DNA of 64,000 nucleotides from Burkholderia anthina (lineage in GTDB: Bacteria > Pseudomonadota > Gammaproteobacteria > Burkholderiales > Burkholderiaceae): positions 1 through 64,000 of the forward strand of contig NZ_CABVLY010000022.1 of NCBI RefSeq assembly GCF_902498995.1, given 5' to 3'. The translations under genes were made by a program, and so were the position numbers. Of the stretch, positions 1 to 9,291 are shown piece after piece; the first letter of the stretch is position 1; each line of letters begins with the position of its first letter. The notes beneath the pieces were generated by a model. It was not told the origin of the DNA and ran no database searches. It saw only the letters and a list, made by a program, of their open reading frames with translations.

Positions 1-53
1 TACGCCGATGATAGTGCGGATACCCGTGTGAAAGTAGGTAATCGTCAGGCTCC
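1..53 (+). rRNA. rrf: 5S rRNA, 3' end only
   Basis: The first ~53 bases match the 3' half of a betaproteobacterial 5S rRNA: the GATGATAGTGCGGAT helix, the GTGTGAAAGTAGG loop and the closing ATCGTCAGGCTCC strand. The 5' part lies outside the window, so an rRNA operon ends here, reading rightwards. The exact 3' end is uncertain by a few bases. Identification is by recalled family sequence. Confidence 0.93.
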
Positions 54-65
54 CTAAGCCGAGAA

Positions 66-91
66 CCCCCGCCCGAAAGGCGGGGGTTTTT
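66..91 (+). terminator. Intrinsic terminator of the rRNA operon
   Basis: CCCCCGCC (66-73), a five-base loop and GGCGGGGG (79-86) form a perfect 8-bp GC stem followed by TTTTT (87-91). It starts 12 bases after the 5S rRNA end, as expected for an rrn terminator. Confidence 0.95.
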
Positions 92-226
92 GCATTTGCG
101 CGACGGAAATGCGAGCGGGCAGTGGCAGATTGCTTTGGCTGGTCGATCGTATGTCGGTGCGAGCCGGCCGCGACGCCGACTCACCTTTGAACTCCATCCT
201 TCAGCGATTCGCCTGCATATCGCAGT

Positions 227-610
227 TCACCCGATCTGCGATGCATATCCAGCGACGACACGCCAACTGCTCCCCGACCGGCGCCACAAGCGCGTATAGG
301 CAAACGTACCGCTGAAGGCGGTGCCGTCGAAACGACCTGCAAGCATTGCTCTTGTCGTCGTCAGGATCAGCTCTCCGATCGCATCCGCCCGCATTTCCTG
401 GATATCCAGTGCGTCGAGATGCAGCAGCTTCGCCCGGTGCGCGGACAGGTCGTCGTTCTTCGAAATGATCACCCCGCTCGGAACGGTGAAGATCAAATCG
501 TCATCCAGTAACGTGTCGAGTACCTCGGCGTCGTTGGTCAGCATGGCCGCGCGAAGTGCGGCTTCATACGGTTCGATCACTGCACGGACTGTATCCCGAA
601 CGGCATCCAT
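227..610 (-). CDS. SnoaL/NTF2-like (DUF4440) protein
   Basis: A 127-residue protein from the chosen ATG at 610 (MDAVRDTVRAVIEPYEAAL). It has the DUF4440 layout: an N-terminal helix with a D-A-E-V-L-D-x-L-L-D-D-D-L turn, then strands ending in a SW-R-V-V-A-G-Y-A-S motif. These small cone-fold proteins bind hydrophobic ligands or act as enzymes such as ketosteroid isomerases; the substrate cannot be told. The frame stays open upstream to a GTG at 661 with further ATGs at 649, 628 and 625, and no clear Shine-Dalgarno decides between them. It converges on the rRNA operon end. Confidence 0.75.
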   Translation of the reverse strand: MDAVRDTVRAVIEPYEAALRAAMLTNDAEVLDTLLDDDLIFTVPSGVIISKNDDLSAHRAKLLHLDALDIQEMRADAIGELILTTTRAMLAGRFDGTAFSGTFAYTRLWRRSGSSWRVVAGYASQIG

Positions 611-720
611 ATCGCGGCCCCACATCATTTCGAAGAAGCATGGCGCCATGCATGGTCGCACGGTTCTCGCGGCGACTCACACGTTGCGGGCATGCCGGCA
701 TCACGGTTACCCGACAGACG

Positions 721-1320
721 TTACTCCGCTTTCGGCAGCGCCTGGCGCCGGACGATCATCAGCGTGCAGATGCCGATCGACGCGATGATGTTGACCGATG
801 GATAGAACGCGACCGCGACATTCCACCTGCTTAGCGCCAGCAACGCCAACGCGTACTTGAGCACGCACAGCGCGAAATACGCGAGACTCTCGCTCCACGG
901 ATCGTGCAGCGTCTTGCGCACGGTCGGGCCGAGGCCGGCAAGCTCGATCAGCGTGACGAGACAGATCGAGATCGTCGGGTCGTCGGTCAGCATCCAGAGC
1001 GGAATCGCCGACAACGCCGCGCACAGAAAAACCCAGTCGATGCGCGTCCAGCCGCGCTCGCCTCGAAAAATGCTCGCGACGAAGGTCAGGAAACAGGTGA
1101 CGGCGATCGCTGCCGTACACCATGCCGAAGGACCGGCACCCGCAACGAACTGGCCGGCGGCCGCGATCGCGGTGACGACCGACCAGACGAGCCACGTGAA
1201 CAGATGCGGACGGACGGTGCGCCGATAGATCGCGAGCGCGTACGGAATCGCTGCCAGCAGGGACACGGCAGATCCGATCACACCCAGCACCGAAGCAGCA
1301 TCCTGATCGACGGTCACCAT
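721..1320 (-). CDS. Small integral membrane protein of unknown function
   Basis: From ATG 1320 the product is 199 residues (MVTVDQDAASVLGVIGSAVSL). It is dominated by hydrophobic segments: about 11-30, 42-60, 65-85, 98-115, 120-135 and 150-190, so around six membrane helices. Charged loops such as YRRTVRPH and RGERGW separate them. The frame is open upstream to 1458 but the extra 46 residues are arginine-rich and unlike a membrane protein start. I do not recognise a family with certainty; the paired helices resemble small SemiSWEET or PQ-loop-like proteins only loosely. It stands alone between two unrelated units. Confidence 0.65.
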   Translation of the reverse strand: MVTVDQDAASVLGVIGSAVSLLAAIPYALAIYRRTVRPHLFTWLVWSVVTAIAAAGQFVAGAGPSAWCTAAIAVTCFLTFVASIFRGERGWTRIDWVFLCAALSAIPLWMLTDDPTISICLVTLIELAGLGPTVRKTLHDPWSESLAYFALCVLKYALALLALSRWNVAVAFYPSVNIIASIGICTLMIVRRQALPKAE

Positions 1321-1703
1321 CGAAGCAGCCTTGTTCGTATGGGCTGACCAGTATGTGGTCGGACCGGACGATGTGCAACGCCGCACCGCTATTCGGCGCC
1401 GCGAGTCGCGCCGTCCATCGCCGTCGAACCTCGAAACGATCGAATCCAAACAAACCACCCAACGATCGCGAAGTCACAGGAAAACCGACTGCACGACGGT
1501 CGAGTGAATAGAAATAACCTCTTCAATGAGAAGAAAAACTGTTCTTTCAGATCTCTTTTTGATGACCGACAGTTTGACAACCGGATGACTGCCGCGATTC
1601 ACGGCGGTCAGCGGCATCGGTCGTGCCCGCTGGCGTCTTTCGTCGGGTCGAGTCCAGGCGGAGAACAACGCACAAACGTCTGGTCGTCACAACGGAGTCT
1701 CGA
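1321..1703. other. Intergenic region, divergent promoters
   Basis: 383 bases between the leftward membrane protein gene and the rightward aldehyde dehydrogenase gene. Positions 1505-1575 are clearly AT-richer than the surroundings, and AAACTGT at 1536-1542 is matched by ACAGTTT at 1569-1575, a possible operator. No convincing ORF or RNA gene is visible. Confidence 0.5.
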
Positions 1704-3209
1704 ATGAACCCAACTTCAACAGAAAACTATCGGCATGCGGACTGGAGACAACTCGCCGCGCAGATTGCGCCACGAACGCTCGCGCATATCGCCGGCCGCA
1801 ACGTGCCAGCCCGAAGCGGCCATACGTTCGCCGCAATCAATCCGGCCACGGAAGCCGTCATCGCGGAAGTCGCGTCGTGCGACGCAGCGGATATCGACGA
1901 TGCCGTGCGCGCGGCCCGCGAAGCATTCGAATCGGGCGTGTGGTCGCGTTGCGCGCCGGCCGAACGCAAGCGTGTGCTGTGCCGGCTTGGCGAACTGATC
2001 GTCGCGCATGGCGCGGAGCTCGCGCTGCTCGATTCTCTGAACATGGGCAAGCGCGTCGCGGATGCGATCAGCATCGACGTGCCGGCTGCTGCAGGGCTCT
2101 TCAGCTGGTACGGCGAAGCCGTCGACAAGCTGAACGGCGAGGTCGCTTCCACCGATCCCGGCAACCTCGCGATCGTCACGCGCGAGCCGCTCGGTGTCGT
2201 CGGTGCGGTGGTGCCGTGGAATTTCCCGCTCGACATGGTCGCGTGGAAGGTGGCGCCGGCGCTGGCGGCCGGCAACAGCGTCGTGCTGAAGCCCGCCGAA
2301 CAATCGCCGTTGTCCGCGCTGCGTCTCGCGGAACTCGCGCTCGAGGCCGGCTTGCCGCCGGGTGTCCTGAACGTCGTGCCGGGATACGGCGAGACCGCCG
2401 GGCGGGCGCTTGGCCTGCATCCCGACGTCGACGTGCTCGCGTTCACGGGATCGACGGCCGTGGGCAAGAAATTCCTCGAGTACGCCGCGCAGTCGAACAT
2501 GAAGCAGGTATGGCTGGAATGCGGCGGCAAGAGCCCGAATCTGGTCTTCGACGATACGGACGATCTCGATCTTGCGGCCCGCAAGGCCTGCTTCGGCATC
2601 TTCTTCAACCAGGGCGAAGTGTGCTCCGCGAATTCGCGGCTGCTGGTACAGCGCTCGATTCACGATGCGTTCGTCGATCGACTGATTGCGCATGCCGCCG
2701 CGTTCATGCCGGGCGATCCGCTGGATCCGGCGAGCGGCATGGGCGCGATCGTCGACGAACACCAGCATCGTCGCGTGTGCGACTGGATCGAGCGCGGCCG
2801 CAAGAGCGCCACGCTCGCGATCGGCGGAGGCGCGCCGCGTATCGATGGCAAAGGCTACTTCGTCGAGCCGACGATCTTCATCGACGTGAAGCATGGCGAC
2901 CCGATCGCGCGCGACGAGATCTTCGGGCCCGTCCTGTCGGTGCTTCCGTTCGATACCGAGGATGAGGCGGTCCGTCTCGCGAACGACTCGATCTACGGGC
3001 TTGCCGCGTCGGTGTGGACCGGCAGCCTGTCGCGCGCGCATCGCGTGTCGGGCCGCCTGCGTGCCGGCACCGTGTCCGTCAATACCGTCGACGCGTTGAG
3101 CGCGCAGACGCCATTCGGCGGGTTTCGCCAGTCGGGTTTCGGTCGCGACTTGTCGCTGCATGCCATCGACAAGTACACGGGACTCAAGACGACCTGGATC
3201 AGTTACTGA
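1704..3209 (+). CDS. NAD(P)-dependent aldehyde dehydrogenase, PuuC-like
   Basis: A 501-residue ALDH-superfamily enzyme that oxidises an aldehyde to its carboxylate with NAD(P)+. The coenzyme motif GVVGAVVPWNFPLDM lies near residue 170. The general-base glutamate is in LECGGKSPN near 275 and the catalytic cysteine in GEVCSANSR near 310. Length and overall sequence resemble gamma-glutamyl-gamma-aminobutyraldehyde or omega-amino aldehyde dehydrogenases such as PuuC and KauB. The next gene, a SpuC-like aminotransferase, would supply such aldehydes from diamines, supporting a role in polyamine or omega-amine breakdown. I chose ATG 1704, where similarity begins. The substrate is inferred from context. 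Confidence 0.9.
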   Translation: MNPTSTENYRHADWRQLAAQIAPRTLAHIAGRNVPARSGHTFAAINPATEAVIAEVASCDAADIDDAVRAAREAFESGVWSRCAPAERKRVLCRLGELIVAHGAELALLDSLNMGKRVADAISIDVPAAAGLFSWYGEAVDKLNGEVASTDPGNLAIVTREPLGVVGAVVPWNFPLDMVAWKVAPALAAGNSVVLKPAEQSPLSALRLAELALEAGLPPGVLNVVPGYGETAGRALGLHPDVDVLAFTGSTAVGKKFLEYAAQSNMKQVWLECGGKSPNLVFDDTDDLDLAARKACFGIFFNQGEVCSANSRLLVQRSIHDAFVDRLIAHAAAFMPGDPLDPASGMGAIVDEHQHRRVCDWIERGRKSATLAIGGGAPRIDGKGYFVEPTIFIDVKHGDPIARDEIFGPVLSVLPFDTEDEAVRLANDSIYGLAASVWTGSLSRAHRVSGRLRAGTVSVNTVDALSAQTPFGGFRQSGFGRDLSLHAIDKYTGLKTTWISY

Positions 3210-3318
3210 TCCGGTGCGGCGACCCGCATCACCTCGCACCGCTGCCGTGCAGACGAAGCCTGCCGCACCGGCAGCGCACCTGCCCCTTGCTTCACACAAC
3301 GAAACCGGAGACTCGCAC

Positions 3319-4710
3319 ATGAATGCGCCCAACTTTCCGCATCGCACGACCCAGGACTATCAACGCAGCGACGCCGCGCATCACCTGCATGCATTCGTCG
3401 ACCAGAAGGCGCTGAACCAGGAAGGCGCGCGCGTGATGGTGCGCGGCGAAGGCGTCTACCTGTGGGACAACGACGGCAACCGCTATCTCGACGGGATGTC
3501 GGGGTTGTGGTGCACCAACGTCGGCTATGGCCGGCCGGAGCTGATCGACGCGGCCGCGCGGCAGATGAAGGAACTGTCGTACTACAACATGTTCTTTCAT
3601 ACGACGCATCCGTCGGTGATCGAACTGTCGGAGCGGCTCTTTGCACTGCTCGGCAATCGTTTCAGCCATGTCGTCTACACCAATTCGGGTTCCGAATCGA
3701 ATGAGGTGCTGATTCGCACCGTGCGCCGCTTCTGGGACGTGATGGGCAAGCCGGAGAAGAAGGTGCTGATCGGCCGTGTGAACGGTTATCACGGCTCGAC
3801 GGTCGGCAGCGCGTCGCTGGGCGGCATGGCGTTCATGCACGAGATGGGCGACTTGCCGATTCCGAACATCACGCACGTCGACGAGCCGTACTGGTACGCG
3901 AACGGCGGCGACCTGAGCCCCGAGGCATTCGGCAAGCAGGCGGCGCTGTCGCTCGAACGCAAGATCCTCGAGATCGGCGCGGATCGTGTCGCCGCGTTCG
4001 TCGCGGAGCCGTTCCAGGGCGCGGGCGGCATGATCTTCCCGCCGGACGGCTACTGGCAGGAGATCGAACGCATCTGCCGTCAATACGACGTGCTGCTGTG
4101 CGCGGACGAGGTGATCGGCGGCTTTGGCCGTACCGGCGAATGGTTCGCACATCGCCACTTCGGCTTCGAGCCGGATCTGATCTGCATGGCGAAGGGGCTG
4201 ACGTCGGGCTATGTGCCGATGGGCGGCCTGATCATGAGCCGGCGCGTCGGCGATGCGCTGGTCGAGAAGGGCGGCGTCTATGCGCACGGGCTGACCTATT
4301 CGGGGCATCCGGTCGCGGCCGCCGTCGCGCTGGCCAACCTCGACGTGCTCGAGCGCGAGCGTCTCGTCGAGCGGACGAAGACGGATACGGGCCCGTACCT
4401 GCAGCAGGCGTTGCGCGATGCGTTCGACGATCATCCGCTCGTCGGCGAAATCCAGGGCGTGGGCGCGGTCGGTGCCATCCAGTTCGCGAAGAACAAGGCG
4501 ACACGCGAGCGTTTCGCGAACGAGGCCGATCTGACCTGGCACAGCCGGACGGTCGGGTTCGAACTCGGCGCGATCGTGCGTTCGACGAACGGCCGGCTGA
4601 TCGTTGCGCCGCCGCTCGTGATCGACCATGCGCAAATCGACGAACTGGTCGGCACGATGCGCAAGGCCGTGGATGCAACCGCCAGGGAAGTACTCGGGAT
4701 CGACTGCTGA
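3319..4710 (+). CDS. Class III aminotransferase, SpuC-like
   Basis: A 463-residue PLP-dependent omega-aminotransferase. Visible class III marks are GLWCTNVGYG near residue 60, NGYHGSTVGSASLGG near 155, ADEVIGGFGRTGEWF near 260 (the aspartate that contacts the PLP ring) and the Schiff-base lysine in MAKGLTSGY near 293. The sequence is close to what I recall of Pseudomonas SpuC, the putrescine or spermidine:pyruvate transaminase, though beta-alanine:pyruvate transaminases share these marks. It follows the aldehyde dehydrogenase by 109 bases and likely shares its operon. If beta-alanine were accepted, it would drain the product of the pyrimidine pathway 8 kb downstream; that is speculation. Confidence 0.9.
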   Translation: MNAPNFPHRTTQDYQRSDAAHHLHAFVDQKALNQEGARVMVRGEGVYLWDNDGNRYLDGMSGLWCTNVGYGRPELIDAAARQMKELSYYNMFFHTTHPSVIELSERLFALLGNRFSHVVYTNSGSESNEVLIRTVRRFWDVMGKPEKKVLIGRVNGYHGSTVGSASLGGMAFMHEMGDLPIPNITHVDEPYWYANGGDLSPEAFGKQAALSLERKILEIGADRVAAFVAEPFQGAGGMIFPPDGYWQEIERICRQYDVLLCADEVIGGFGRTGEWFAHRHFGFEPDLICMAKGLTSGYVPMGGLIMSRRVGDALVEKGGVYAHGLTYSGHPVAAAVALANLDVLERERLVERTKTDTGPYLQQALRDAFDDHPLVGEIQGVGAVGAIQFAKNKATRERFANEADLTWHSRTVGFELGAIVRSTNGRLIVAPPLVIDHAQIDELVGTMRKAVDATAREVLGIDC

Positions 4711-5030
4711 CCGGTTGCGTGGCGCGACTCCGCTCGATGCGGGACGAGCGGAGTCGCGCCTCGCGACGGATGCCGCTTCCGCGGCTCGCACGATTGCGTG
4801 TGATTCGGCAAGTGGCGATCCGGAGCGAACCCGATCGGATCGACCGAGGGTAGCAAGCACATCGGCGCTGGGTCGTTTTCTGGATGTCATGTAGGAATAC
4901 GAATTGAATATTCCATGCATGAAGGCAGCGTTTCCCGTGCATGCAGAAGAACGCCTCCGTTGCTCGTGCAACTGACTTGCCCCGATCCCGCGCAAGCCAA
5001 CGAACATCACAACAGAGACAAGGAGACGAA
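4711..5030 (+). other. Intergenic region with a strong hairpin
   Basis: 320 bases between the aminotransferase and permease genes. It holds a perfect 15-bp hairpin (4722-4736 with 4745-4759, 8-base loop) just after the aminotransferase stop, and AT-richer sequence near 4895-4915 before the permease. No ORF is supported. Confidence 0.6.
4722..4759 (+). terminator. Terminator-like 15-bp hairpin without T-tract
   Basis: GCGCGACTCCGCTCG pairs perfectly with CGAGCGGAGTCGCGC across an 8-base loop, 12 bases after the aminotransferase stop. No run of T follows, so it may stabilise the upstream mRNA or work as a weak terminator and not as a classical intrinsic one. Confidence 0.55.
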
Positions 5031-6440
5031 ATGAGTCAGGGCGAGTCCATTGCTCATCTCGAGGAAAGCACGATCCAGCAGATTCCGCTGACCGAGCGGC
5101 ACGGCAGCGCGAAGGACCTGTTCACGATCTGGTTCGGTTCGAACATCATGATGCTGACGATCGTCACCGGGTCGCTCGCGACGACGGTGTTCAAGCAGCC
5201 ATTCTGGTGGGCGGCGCTCGCGACGCTCCTCGGCAGCCTGATCGGCGCGATCTTCATGGCGCTGCACTCCGCGCAGGGGCCGCAGCTCGGCGTGCCGCAG
5301 ATGATCCAGACGCGAGGGCAGTTCGGTTCGTTCGGTGCGTTGCTGGTGGTCGCGCTGGTCGTCGTGATGTACGTCGGCTTCTTCGCGTCGAACTGCGTGT
5401 TCGGCGGGCAGGCGCTGCACAGCCTCAGCCTAGGGATCCCGCTCGACGCCGGTGTGGTGGCGATTGGCCTGATCAGCCTGCTCGGATCGATCTACGGGTA
5501 CAAGCTGATCCACGCGTATGCACGGCTGCTGAGCTGGTGTTCGGGCACCGTGCTCGTGCTTGCATTCGTGTGGATCATCTTCGTGCACGGACTGCCGGGC
5601 GATACGTTTTCGAAGCATTCGCTGAACCTGTCGGGCTTTCTCGGTTCGATGTCGGTGGCCGCGCTGTGGCAGATCGCGTATGCGCCGTACGTGTCCGACT
5701 ACTCGCGCTATCTGCCGCCGGATACGGGGCCGCGCACGGCGTTCTGGTCGAGCTACTGGGGCTGCGTGCTCGGCTCGTTCTTCCCGATGCTGCTCGGCTG
5801 CCTGGTGGGCCTCGCCACGCCCGACGGCAACGTCGTGAACGGCCTCACGGGCCTCACGCAGGGCATCAGCGTGCTCGTGATCGTCGTGCTGTCGTTCGGC
5901 ATCGCGGCCAGCAACGCGATGGAGCTGTATTGCGGCGCGCTGTCGGCGATCACCGTATTGCAGACGCTCTTTCCGTCGTGGTCGGGCCGGGCCCGCGCAC
6001 GGGCGATCACGGCGATCGTGCTGTGCTGCGTCGCGCTCGCGATCGCGCTGTTCGGGCAGAACAATTTCCTGGCCGGCTATACGAACTTCATCCTGCTGCT
6101 GCTGTACGTGCTCGTGCCGTGGACGGCGATCAATCTCGTCGATTACTACCTCGTCTGCCACGGCGAATACGACGTCGATTCGTTCTTCCGGCAGGACGGC
6201 GGCATCTACGGGCGCTTCAACGCGATCGCGGTCGGGTCGTATTTGATCGGCATCGTTGCGCAGGCGCCGTTCATGGCGACCGATCTCTATACCGGGGAGC
6301 TGGCAAACCGGCTGGGCGGTGCGGACATCTCGTGGATCGTCGGGTTGTCGTTGACGTCGCTCGTCTACTACGCGGGGTGCAAGCTGTTCTCGCGACCGAT
6401 GCATGACGTTGCGCCGAGCATCGACGGCATGTCGCGCTGA
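5031..6440 (+). CDS. NCS1-family cytosine/purine permease-like transporter
   Basis: A 469-residue inner-membrane protein with about 12 hydrophobic segments. The N-terminal stretch SAKDLFTIWFGSNIMMLTIVTGSLA (written here in part) and AYAPYVSDYSRYLP are typical of nucleobase:cation symporter-1 proteins such as CodB and PucI. It would import a nucleobase or related small solute with a cation. The start at 5031 follows AAGGAGACGAA, a good ribosome binding site. It lies downstream of the amine catabolism pair, so its substrate may be an amine, but family knowledge favours a nucleobase-like compound. Confidence 0.85.
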   Translation: MSQGESIAHLEESTIQQIPLTERHGSAKDLFTIWFGSNIMMLTIVTGSLATTVFKQPFWWAALATLLGSLIGAIFMALHSAQGPQLGVPQMIQTRGQFGSFGALLVVALVVVMYVGFFASNCVFGGQALHSLSLGIPLDAGVVAIGLISLLGSIYGYKLIHAYARLLSWCSGTVLVLAFVWIIFVHGLPGDTFSKHSLNLSGFLGSMSVAALWQIAYAPYVSDYSRYLPPDTGPRTAFWSSYWGCVLGSFFPMLLGCLVGLATPDGNVVNGLTGLTQGISVLVIVVLSFGIAASNAMELYCGALSAITVLQTLFPSWSGRARARAITAIVLCCVALAIALFGQNNFLAGYTNFILLLLYVLVPWTAINLVDYYLVCHGEYDVDSFFRQDGGIYGRFNAIAVGSYLIGIVAQAPFMATDLYTGELANRLGGADISWIVGLSLTSLVYYAGCKLFSRPMHDVAPSIDGMSR

Positions 6441-6457
6441 CCGCGCAGCGCCGGGCG

Positions 6458-7462
6458 TCAATGCTCCTGCTGCGCCGCATTGACGTCGCGGCGAAACGCG
6501 CCCGGGCTCGTGCCCGTCCATTTCCGGAACGCACGATGAAACGCGCTGGGCTCGGTGAAACCGAGCTCGGCCGCGATTTCCGCGACACTGAGCGTGTGCC
6601 CGCGCAGCAGCGACTGGGCGAGCGCGCCACGCAGTTCGTCCTTGATCGACGCGAAGCTCTGCCCCTCGCTGCGCAAACGTCGACGCAGCGTCGCGGGCGT
6701 CGTGCCGAGGCGGACGGCCAGCGTATCGAAATCCGGCCACTCGGCGGCCGGCCGCGCCTTCAGGTGCGCGCGCGTCTTCGCGACCCAGCCGGTGTCGTGC
6801 CGGTAGCGGACCAGCAGATTGCCGGGCGCGCCGCGCAGGAACGTCCTCAGCGCCTGCGCGGAGCGGATCGTCGGCAGCGCGAGGTATGCGGCGTTGAAGG
6901 CGAGCCGGCTGTCGGGGCGGTCGAAATGCACCGGCACGCCGAAGAACTGGTGGTAATCGCTGCGCTGATCGGGGCTCGGGCATGCGAAATCGATGCGCTG
7001 CAGCGGAATGCGGCGCCCGATCAGCCAGCACGCGACGCCGAGCAGGATCAGCCAGAACGTCCGGTAAGCGAACGCCGAATACGGTGCGCCCGACTGCGTC
7101 AGGACGATCTGCGCCTGCCCGTCGGCGACGACGAGTTCGCCGCGCGGCTCGTCGAGCACCACACGCAGGAACTGCAGTGCGCGCCGCAGCGCCTTCTCGA
7201 GCGTGCCCGCATGCAGTACGGCATGGCAGAGCAGCGTGAAGCTGCCACGCCGCATCGGGCGGGCGGCGAGGCCGAAGAATTCGTCGTCGATCGTGCCGGC
7301 GATCGCGAGCCACAGCCGGCCGTACTGTTGCGGCGTGACGGGCTCGCGCACGGTGTCCGGCAAGCCCGCGGCGCGCAGCACGGGGCCGACCGGAATCCGT
7401 TGCCGGCGCAGGCTCTCGAGTGCATCGTCGACGAAATCCGGCGAGATCATCTGCGGCCCCAT
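6458..7462 (-). CDS. AraC-family transcriptional regulator
   Basis: A 334-residue regulator with an N-terminal Arabinose_bd-type effector domain (about 20-200) and a C-terminal double helix-turn-helix (about 235-330). The hallmark of the second HTH is visible: L-S-V-A-E-I-A-A-E-L-G-F-T-E-P-S-A-F-H-R-A-F-R-K-W-T-G-T-S-P-G-A-F-R. This subfamily includes OruR- and ArgR-like regulators of amino acid use. It converges on the permease with a 17-base gap and diverges from the acyl-CoA ligase gene, so either neighbour operon may be its target. Confidence 0.9.
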   Translation of the reverse strand: MGPQMISPDFVDDALESLRRQRIPVGPVLRAAGLPDTVREPVTPQQYGRLWLAIAGTIDDEFFGLAARPMRRGSFTLLCHAVLHAGTLEKALRRALQFLRVVLDEPRGELVVADGQAQIVLTQSGAPYSAFAYRTFWLILLGVACWLIGRRIPLQRIDFACPSPDQRSDYHQFFGVPVHFDRPDSRLAFNAAYLALPTIRSAQALRTFLRGAPGNLLVRYRHDTGWVAKTRAHLKARPAAEWPDFDTLAVRLGTTPATLRRRLRSEGQSFASIKDELRGALAQSLLRGHTLSVAEIAAELGFTEPSAFHRAFRKWTGTSPGAFRRDVNAAQQEH

Positions 7463-7597
7463 TTTTCGTGCCCTCCTGACATGGCAAAAGCGATCACGAT
7501 TCTAGATTCTGTTTGTCATTGATTGCAATGTGACGGCTGTCTACCATCATCGATATACCGCCGGTTCGCCGACGGTCATAACGAACAGGAGACACGC

Positions 7598-9271
7598 ATG
7601 CGTGATGGAGCAAACGCCCGGGTGGTGCCGGCCTACGCCGATGCCGTGGCCGGCTTCCGTATCGAGACCGCCGCAACGCAGTTGCACGGCGACCTGGAGC
7701 GGGGCCTGAACGCATGCGTCGAATGCTGCGACCGGCATGCGGCGGCGGACGCGAACGCGATCGCGCTCGACTGGATCGACGCCGGCGGCCAGCACCGCAG
7801 TTTCACGTTTGTGCAGATGCAGGCGCTGTCGGCGCGCGTCGCGAACCTGCTGGTCGCGCAGGGCGTGAAGCCGGGCGACGTGGTGGCCGGCCTGTTGCCG
7901 CGTACGCCCGAGCTCGTCGCGACGATTCTCGGCACGTGGCGCGCGGGCGCCGTCTATCAGCCGCTGTTCACCGCATTCGGCCCGAAGGCGATCGAGCACC
8001 GGCTGCGCATGAGCGATGCGCGGCTGGTCGTGACCAACGTCGCGAATCGCGCGAAGCTCGACGAGATCGCCGATTGTCCCCGGGTCGCGACGGTGCGCGA
8101 GCCCGGCGACGCGCTGCCGGCCGGCGACATCGATTTCCGCGCGGCGCTGGATGCGCAGTCCGACACGTTCGAACCGGTGCTGCGCAAGGGCGCCGACCTG
8201 TTCATGATGATGTCGACGTCGGGCACGACGGGCTTGCCGAAGGGCGTGCCGGTGCCGCTGCGCGGGCTGCTCGCGTTCGGCGCGTACATGCGCGATGCGG
8301 TCGACCTGCGCGAAGGCGACCGCTTCTGGAATATCGCCGATCCGGGCTGGGCCTACGGTCTTTATTACGCGATCACCGGCCCGCTGCTGCTCGGCCATGC
8401 GACGACGCTGTACGAAGGCGGCTTCACCGTCGACAGCACCTACGACGTGATCGAACGGCTCGGCATCACGAGCCTCGCCGGCTCGCCGACCGCGTACCGG
8501 ATGCTGATGGCGGCCGGCACCGACGCGGCGGCGCGCCTGAAAGGGGCGCTGCGCGTGGTCAGCAGCGCGGGCGAGCCGCTGAATCCGGAAGTCGTGCGCT
8601 GGTTCGACGCGGCGCTCGGCGCGCCGATCTACGACCACTACGGCCAGACCGAACTCGGGATGGTCGTGAACAATCATCACGGGCTCGCGCACGTCGTCCA
8701 CGCCGGTTCGGCCGGCTTCGCGATGCCCGGCTACCGTGTCGCGGTGCTCGACGATGCAGGCCGCGAGCTCGGCCCCGGCGAGCCCGGCAACCTCGCGATC
8801 GACATCGCGCGCTCGCCGCTGCTGTGGTTCCACGGCTACTGGCAGCAGGACACGCCGGCGATCGCGGGCGGCTACTACCGGACCGGCGACAACGTCGAGC
8901 TGGAGCCGGACGGCACCGTGAGCTTCATCGGCCGCGCGGATGACGTGATCACGTCGTCCGGCTACCGGATCGGCCCGTTCGACGTGGAAAGCGCGCTGAT
9001 CGAGCATCCTGCCGTGAGCGAGGCCGCCGTGATCGGCGTGCCGGACCCGGAGCGCACGGAGATCGTCAAGGCGTACGTCGTGCTGTCGAAGGGCGTCGAA
9101 GGCACGCCCGCGCTGGCCGACGAACTGAGTCAGCACGTGAAGCGGCGGCTGTCCGCGCACGCCTATCCGCGCGCGATCGACTTCGTCGACGCGCTGCCGA
9201 AAACCCCGAGCGGCAAGATCCAGCGCTTCGTGCTGCGCAAGATGGAAGCCGAGAAGGCCGTTCAATCCTGA
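7598..9271 (+). CDS. Acyl-CoA synthetase (AMP-forming)
   Basis: A 557-residue ANL-superfamily ligase that activates a carboxylic acid through an acyl-adenylate to the CoA thioester. Motifs appear in order: the phosphate-binding loop STSGTTGLPKGVP (near 207), YDHYGQTELG (near 345), YYRTGDNVELEPDGTVSFIGRADDV (near 430) and the catalytic lysine in PKTPSGKIQR near the C-terminus. The length fits the acetyl-CoA-synthetase-like or medium-chain group. The start at 7598 follows ACAGGAGACACGC. It opens a three-gene unit with a dehydrogenase and a thiolase, indicating activation followed by beta-oxidation-type cleavage. The acid itself is unknown. Confidence 0.9.
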   Translation: MRDGANARVVPAYADAVAGFRIETAATQLHGDLERGLNACVECCDRHAAADANAIALDWIDAGGQHRSFTFVQMQALSARVANLLVAQGVKPGDVVAGLLPRTPELVATILGTWRAGAVYQPLFTAFGPKAIEHRLRMSDARLVVTNVANRAKLDEIADCPRVATVREPGDALPAGDIDFRAALDAQSDTFEPVLRKGADLFMMMSTSGTTGLPKGVPVPLRGLLAFGAYMRDAVDLREGDRFWNIADPGWAYGLYYAITGPLLLGHATTLYEGGFTVDSTYDVIERLGITSLAGSPTAYRMLMAAGTDAAARLKGALRVVSSAGEPLNPEVVRWFDAALGAPIYDHYGQTELGMVVNNHHGLAHVVHAGSAGFAMPGYRVAVLDDAGRELGPGEPGNLAIDIARSPLLWFHGYWQQDTPAIAGGYYRTGDNVELEPDGTVSFIGRADDVITSSGYRIGPFDVESALIEHPAVSEAAVIGVPDPERTEIVKAYVVLSKGVEGTPALADELSQHVKRRLSAHAYPRAIDFVDALPKTPSGKIQRFVLRKMEAEKAVQS

Positions 9272-9291
9272 ATACTGAATACGGACTGCGA

